A stretch of DNA of 64,000 bases from the NCBI RefSeq assembly GCF_041381155.1, contig NC_091135.1, positions 53,767,997 through 53,831,996 on the forward strand. Direction: 5' to 3'. Under the pieces are notes generated by a model. That model was not told where the DNA came from. It saw only the letters and a list, made by a program, of their open reading frames with translations, and ran no database searches. Below are positions 60,102-64,000 of this stretch, in pieces. Both the position numbers and the translations under genes were made by a program. Numbering within the stretch: position 1 is the stretch's first letter; each line of letters begins with the position of its first letter. This stretch comes from Argopecten irradians (lineage: Eukaryota > Mollusca > Bivalvia > Pectinida > Pectinidae).

Positions 60102-62416
60102 CTATCTCAGGTTCGTCCTAGGTAGACTGTATAGCCAATCTGAGAACCACAAAGGGGACAAAGACAGTGGCCACCAGAGGAAACGACAATCATATCCCAC
60201 TCGGTACCGCGCGTGGGGATACATAGCAAATAGCGCATGCGTCATTGCATCGGTGACCTTCGATAAATCCGTATCTTGGATGTTGGGAAGATTAAGAATA
60301 TTTTCTCTCCCTGCAATTAGATCAAATACAACTCAGTAAATTAAGAAAGCAATGGGATAACTTAAGACTGGTATCCAAAGACGAGCTTTCTTCTAAAGAT
60401 CTGTTTAAATTCAAACCAAAGTAAGAATACTTACATTTATTTACGAATTTAATTCCGTAATGTTTCTTTATCTTATCAGGGAGACTGGAATAACGATCTC
60501 GGAACTTCTTTGCCATCATTTCCGGTAACACGATCGAAGTCTGAAAAGCTCCCGGTTGTATGAGATGTGCTGACATCTCTGTGTTGTAAAACTCTCGTCT
60601 GAAACAGTAATGTCAGTAAATACGAGTTTCGCTATACTCCTAACTGCCATATTGTTATGCAAATGTGGTTTGACATATTTTTCTTCTTCAAAACTTTAAC
60701 AATATGACTGATACTATGATTTTTTTCGAATCTTTTAAATATTACGACTTAACTAGGGGACGAAAGGTTCGTTCGTTGTCAGTGGATTATGAAACGGTTA
60801 GATGTTTTATTTCTTAATGAAGTCCTATGAAAAGACAATAGTCAAGCTTTCACAAGAAAAAACGCAATATTCATATAATTCCCCAGACGTTTTCCAGAAC
60901 ATATTCCTGAAGCTCTCATCACCACAACACACATACAGTCTAGGTCACCCTTAAAAAACCACAATTGATAATAAGTTATTAAGCAAAAGGTGTTTTATGC
61001 GACTATGGAGGTGAAGTTTTATCATCGGTATGAATAATTGTCATGGGTTTTTGGTATCTGTTAGTATATTTCCTTTGGTTTGACACAGAAGTAGCCTCGT
61101 GTTCATGTTAACACACCAGTTACCTGAACGTATCAGTGAAGGCTTCCACGCCCCACTTGGTGATATTGTAAGCGCATCCTCCAGGCCAGGCGAACAAAGC
61201 CGAGTCACTTGACACACTGACTACCCTTCCAGCACCTTCACGAAGAAGAGGCAGACATGCCGTGGTGACGTTGATGGTGCCATGAAGGTTAACCCCAAAG
61301 GTCAAGTCGTAATCGGCCTTGGTTAGCCACTCCAATGGAGCTGAGATAGGAAACACTCCAGCATTGTTCACCAGTCCTCCTAGACCTAAATGTGTTCAAA
61401 TGACATTAAGCTATAACTACATTCATCAAGCAAAGGCATTATCTTATAAATAGCGGTTTTGCGCATGAGTGTATCCGAGCGAAGCACTTTTAATTAGTAA
61501 GTATACGAGCATTGTCTACAGGAGAAACATTGTGGTCTGTCGGATTTATTCCCTTTCACTTCACTCCGCTGGATATTGTCTTTTATCTTCTCCTTAGGAA
61601 AGCATTACAGAAGTTATCGAAAACAAATTATTGAATAAGGAGTCTTACTAAACTTTTGTAATTCTTTACTATGGGCAATTCTAGTTCAGGAATGTCCTTA
61701 AGATAAGGACACTGACGAAACATTACCCCAATTGGTGTCCACGGTGGGAAACGAGTAGTTATAAAAGGTCTCCAAGCATTTTACGACACGTCCGCCAAGG
61801 TCTTTAAACCCACATACGTGAAGTATTGATTAATTATTCAGAATTCTTCTTTTGCAGATTTCGGCAATCCTTATATTGAATTTACCTAAAAGCTGGTGGA
61901 CTCAGAACACAGGGATTTCAATACAATTCAGTAAGATAGCACTATAAGTCAGTTTGGGTGGATAAAACAGATTTTAACATCAGCCTACCTGAACACACTT
62001 ATATATGTATCTTACCACATGCATATTGCTTACAATGTATAGAGAAAGCGGTCTGATAAAATTGTATCTTTATTAAACCCACCTTGGCCTTCAGGAATGA
62101 TACTAGTCATGTACTCCACAGCTTCTGCTATTGACTTTTCACTCGTAACATCCAGAGAGATGGGCTTTAATCTTCTCGAACATTTCTGTTTCAGGCCAAT
62201 CTCGGACTTCTTGTTCAGACATCCAGCGAATACATGTACGCCAGCTTTGTCCAGTTGCTTCACAAGAATTCGTCCGAAACCCGAATCACAGCCCGTGACC
62301 AGAACATAGCGCTGGTTCCATCCTGGCAATCGAAGGTTCCGGCGGTATTGGTTGAACACATACAACACAATAAATATGGCACCACATGTCAACGTCACTA
62401 AAACGGTCCCGAACAT
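60102..62416 (-). CDS. RDH/HSD17B6-type membrane-anchored short-chain dehydrogenase
   Basis: Four coding exons on minus: 62083-62416, 61124-61385, 60435-60598, 60102-60310; 969 nt, 322 residues, close to the ~317 of vertebrate HSD17B6/RDH16. The N-terminus is a membrane anchor (VLVTLTCGAIFIVLYVF) plus basic residues. TGCDSGFG (41-48) is the signature of this SDR subfamily; then LDVTSEKSI, NNAG (118-121), catalytic Ser171, Tyr184 and Lys188 (YNITK). QPGAFQT lies in the third exon. The last exon carries TDAMTHALFAMYPHARYRVGY, close in pattern to the family's C-terminal domain. Family knowledge: ER-membrane NAD(H) enzymes oxidising retinol, hydroxysteroids or 3-hydroxybutyrate (BDH1 branch). Substrate not decidable here. 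Its four-exon structure differs from the DHRS4 pair, so it is not a recent duplicate of them. Confidence 0.92.
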
Positions 62417-62663
62417 CCTGTCCTAAGCCGTTCGGTCGGCTGTGATAAGATAACACAGGAGTATGCCGAGGAATCCGGTCAACGATTTTTTTTATCTATA
62501 TACATAACTTTGAAGCCAGTAAAGTAGAAGATAGTTTAAGATATACCTCGATCACACCCCTGCACCAATGTAACGTTATTCGTGTACATTTAGCTTTGTA
62601 GATATATTTGCTCGTGGAGAATCCATAGTGTCCACCAATAACTAACAATAACAACAGATTACT

Positions 62664-62818
62664 TAAGGATTAACTTGAATAGATTTTTTATGTTATGGAG
62701 ATATAACACAAAACTCTGAGTGTACTCTAAATAAACCGCGAAGTGGTTTATGATGAGAATACACTCAGACTTTTGTGTTATATCTCCATAACATAAAAAT
62801 ATATTCAAATTAATCCTA
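62664..62818. repeat. Foldback / MITE-like inverted repeat
   Basis: Left arm TAAGGATTAACTTGAATAGA ... TATGTTATGGAGATATAACA and right arm (complement, ending TTCAAATTAATCCTA) pair over ~60 bp around a loop containing AACCGCGAAGTGGTTTA. Non-coding. Confidence 0.8.
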
Positions 62819-63428
62819 AAAATTCAAATTACTAAAGGTTATCTCTTAAATACTCAAAATTCATTTTGGTACTCTGTTGTCTATGAAATCATTACGCCGT
62901 CATCTCAGCCAGTCAGAAGCAACGTCGCAAACGGCGACGCCATTTTTTCCTTTAAGCGCTGATAAAGTAAATTTTTAGCTAATGAAAATGCTCGTAACAA
63001 GCAAAATTGAATTATATATATATATATACTCTATTTAAGAGGCTATCTTGATTTTTTTTATATGCTGAACTTAATTAACTTTGTATGCGAGCTAGTCTTT
63101 GTTTTACAAAAGATATGACTGTGTCAAGATGATAACGATATATTCGTGAACAATACTTATGGTATCGCAACTTTCCAGACGATTTTATACCATATGTAAA
63201 TCCCTTTATGTTCGCGTATACAATATATTGGCGATCAGGAGCTCTTACACACAATCTGTGCATGCATACTTTTATAATACACTCATTTGGGTAGGATTTG
63301 AATTTGTGTTCGAACTCTCTCGCGAAATGTGCTTATCGAAAAATCTAGAATACATTATCAGTGTCTTAAACTCGAAAGACAAAAATACTTATTTACCCTG
63401 CAACATCAATTAAAACCCTGCATTATAA

Positions 63429-63490
63429 ATGTTATGGAGATTTAACACAAAAACCATTATGTACTCTAATCACAAACCGCTTCACTGTTT
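63429..63490 (+). repeat. Half copy of the 62664-62818 foldback
   Basis: ATGTTATGGAGATTTAACAC, AAAA, then TGTACTCTAATCACAAACCGCTTC matches the left arm and loop of the nearby foldback; the right arm is missing. Confidence 0.65.
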
Positions 63491-63802
63491 ATTTTCAAAC
63501 TTTAAAATACGACTTTTGACAAATTATCATGTTTTTGTAATATTTTTATATTCATTTTTTCCGTGTCAGTGTGTTTAATTGTGTGCACGCGAGAGAAACT
63601 AGCTATCCATCAGCGGGATTGAAGTTTCCAATATCCTTACTTCTGGCGGAATACTACATGCACAAATATGCAATGTCCGTAAAAATGTTGGTCGGTGCCT
63701 GGGGTATTCCATATCCAATATTATGTTAAAACGCAAGGTATTCAATATCAAAAATTCTAGTAAACAAGAAGAAAATACCGAGAGTACCTATCCTTCCCAA
63801 AG

Positions 63803-63955
63803 TTACAGATTGGAAACCAAAATTTGGCCCTTGATCCATGTGTATCCCCGGCATCTATCTACATCAGCTCCGGAAAGTAAAGATGCTCCACCGCTGACAA
63901 ATGGTATTTTTTCACTATCAAAAACAGGAGCAGACGATTTAGTATTTTTCTTCAG
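63803..63955 (-). other. Unassigned 51-codon open frame, possible terminal exon fragment
   Basis: The minus-strand frame has a composition that looks coding (KSSAPVFDSEKIPFVSGGAS, LLSGADVDRCRGYTWIKGQ, ending VSNL and TAA at 63803-63805). No start codon, and no family I recognise. It could be the last exon of a gene lying beyond 64000, a repeat-derived fragment, or chance. Bases 62819-63802 otherwise hold only AT-rich sequence and the foldback copy. Confidence 0.25.
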
Positions 63956-64000
63956 TTACAAAAGTTACTTACTTTACACTATTACCACCATTGAAAAGTT

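Overview
The window looks like nuclear DNA of a lophotrochozoan animal, most likely a marine bivalve mollusc. It is AT-rich, its genes have many introns with canonical splice sites, and its gene content (secreted C1q-domain protein, LBP/BPI pair, ML-domain protein) is typical of bivalve innate-immune loci. It also holds two 'pearl'/HINE-like mobile elements with tandem-repeat cores, a Penelope-type GIY-YIG relic and a mollusc-style SINE. The species is not identified. All gene models were spliced by eye; every one keeps its frame across all junctions.

Layout. 1-2.7 kb: a Penelope relic, then the last two coding exons of a tyrosine kinase (+). 3.9-26.1 kb: two DHRS4-type short-chain dehydrogenases in divergent, head-to-head orientation (9 coding exons each; starts at 11301 on - and 11824 on +), both with peroxisomal C-termini and both swollen by intronic satellites. 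27.1-29.3 kb: a secreted coiled-coil/C1q protein (+, 4 exons). 29.4-33.7 kb: a gene desert with a HINE-like element, SINE pieces and a ~1 kb palindromic inverted-repeat element. 34.2-54.5 kb: two tandem LBP/BPI genes (+, 15 coding exons each, nearly identical exon lengths). 54.8-57.5 kb: an ML (MD-2/NPC2-like) secreted protein (-), tail to tail with the second LBP/BPI gene. 60.1-62.4 kb: a membrane-anchored RDH/HSD17B6-type SDR (-, 4 exons). 62.4-64 kb: foldback repeats and one unassigned ORF.

The most striking signal is in the two DHRS4 genes. In each, an exon edge with its splice site has been amplified into a satellite. In the minus gene a 24-nt microexon's 3' end plus its splice donor forms a 37-bp repeat (~43 copies). 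In the plus gene the final intron's splice acceptor plus the 5' end of the last exon forms a ~64-bp repeat (~22 copies). Only the outermost copy in each array is the complete exon. Tandem repeats fill roughly 18-19 kb of the 64 kb, mostly inside introns of otherwise intact genes.

Functionally the window combines lipid/LPS recognition (LBP/BPI x2, an ML protein, and a C1q lectin-like protein nearby) with carbonyl/retinoid/steroid-type SDR enzymes (three genes). Whether this is a working cluster or chance neighbourhood cannot be told from sequence alone.
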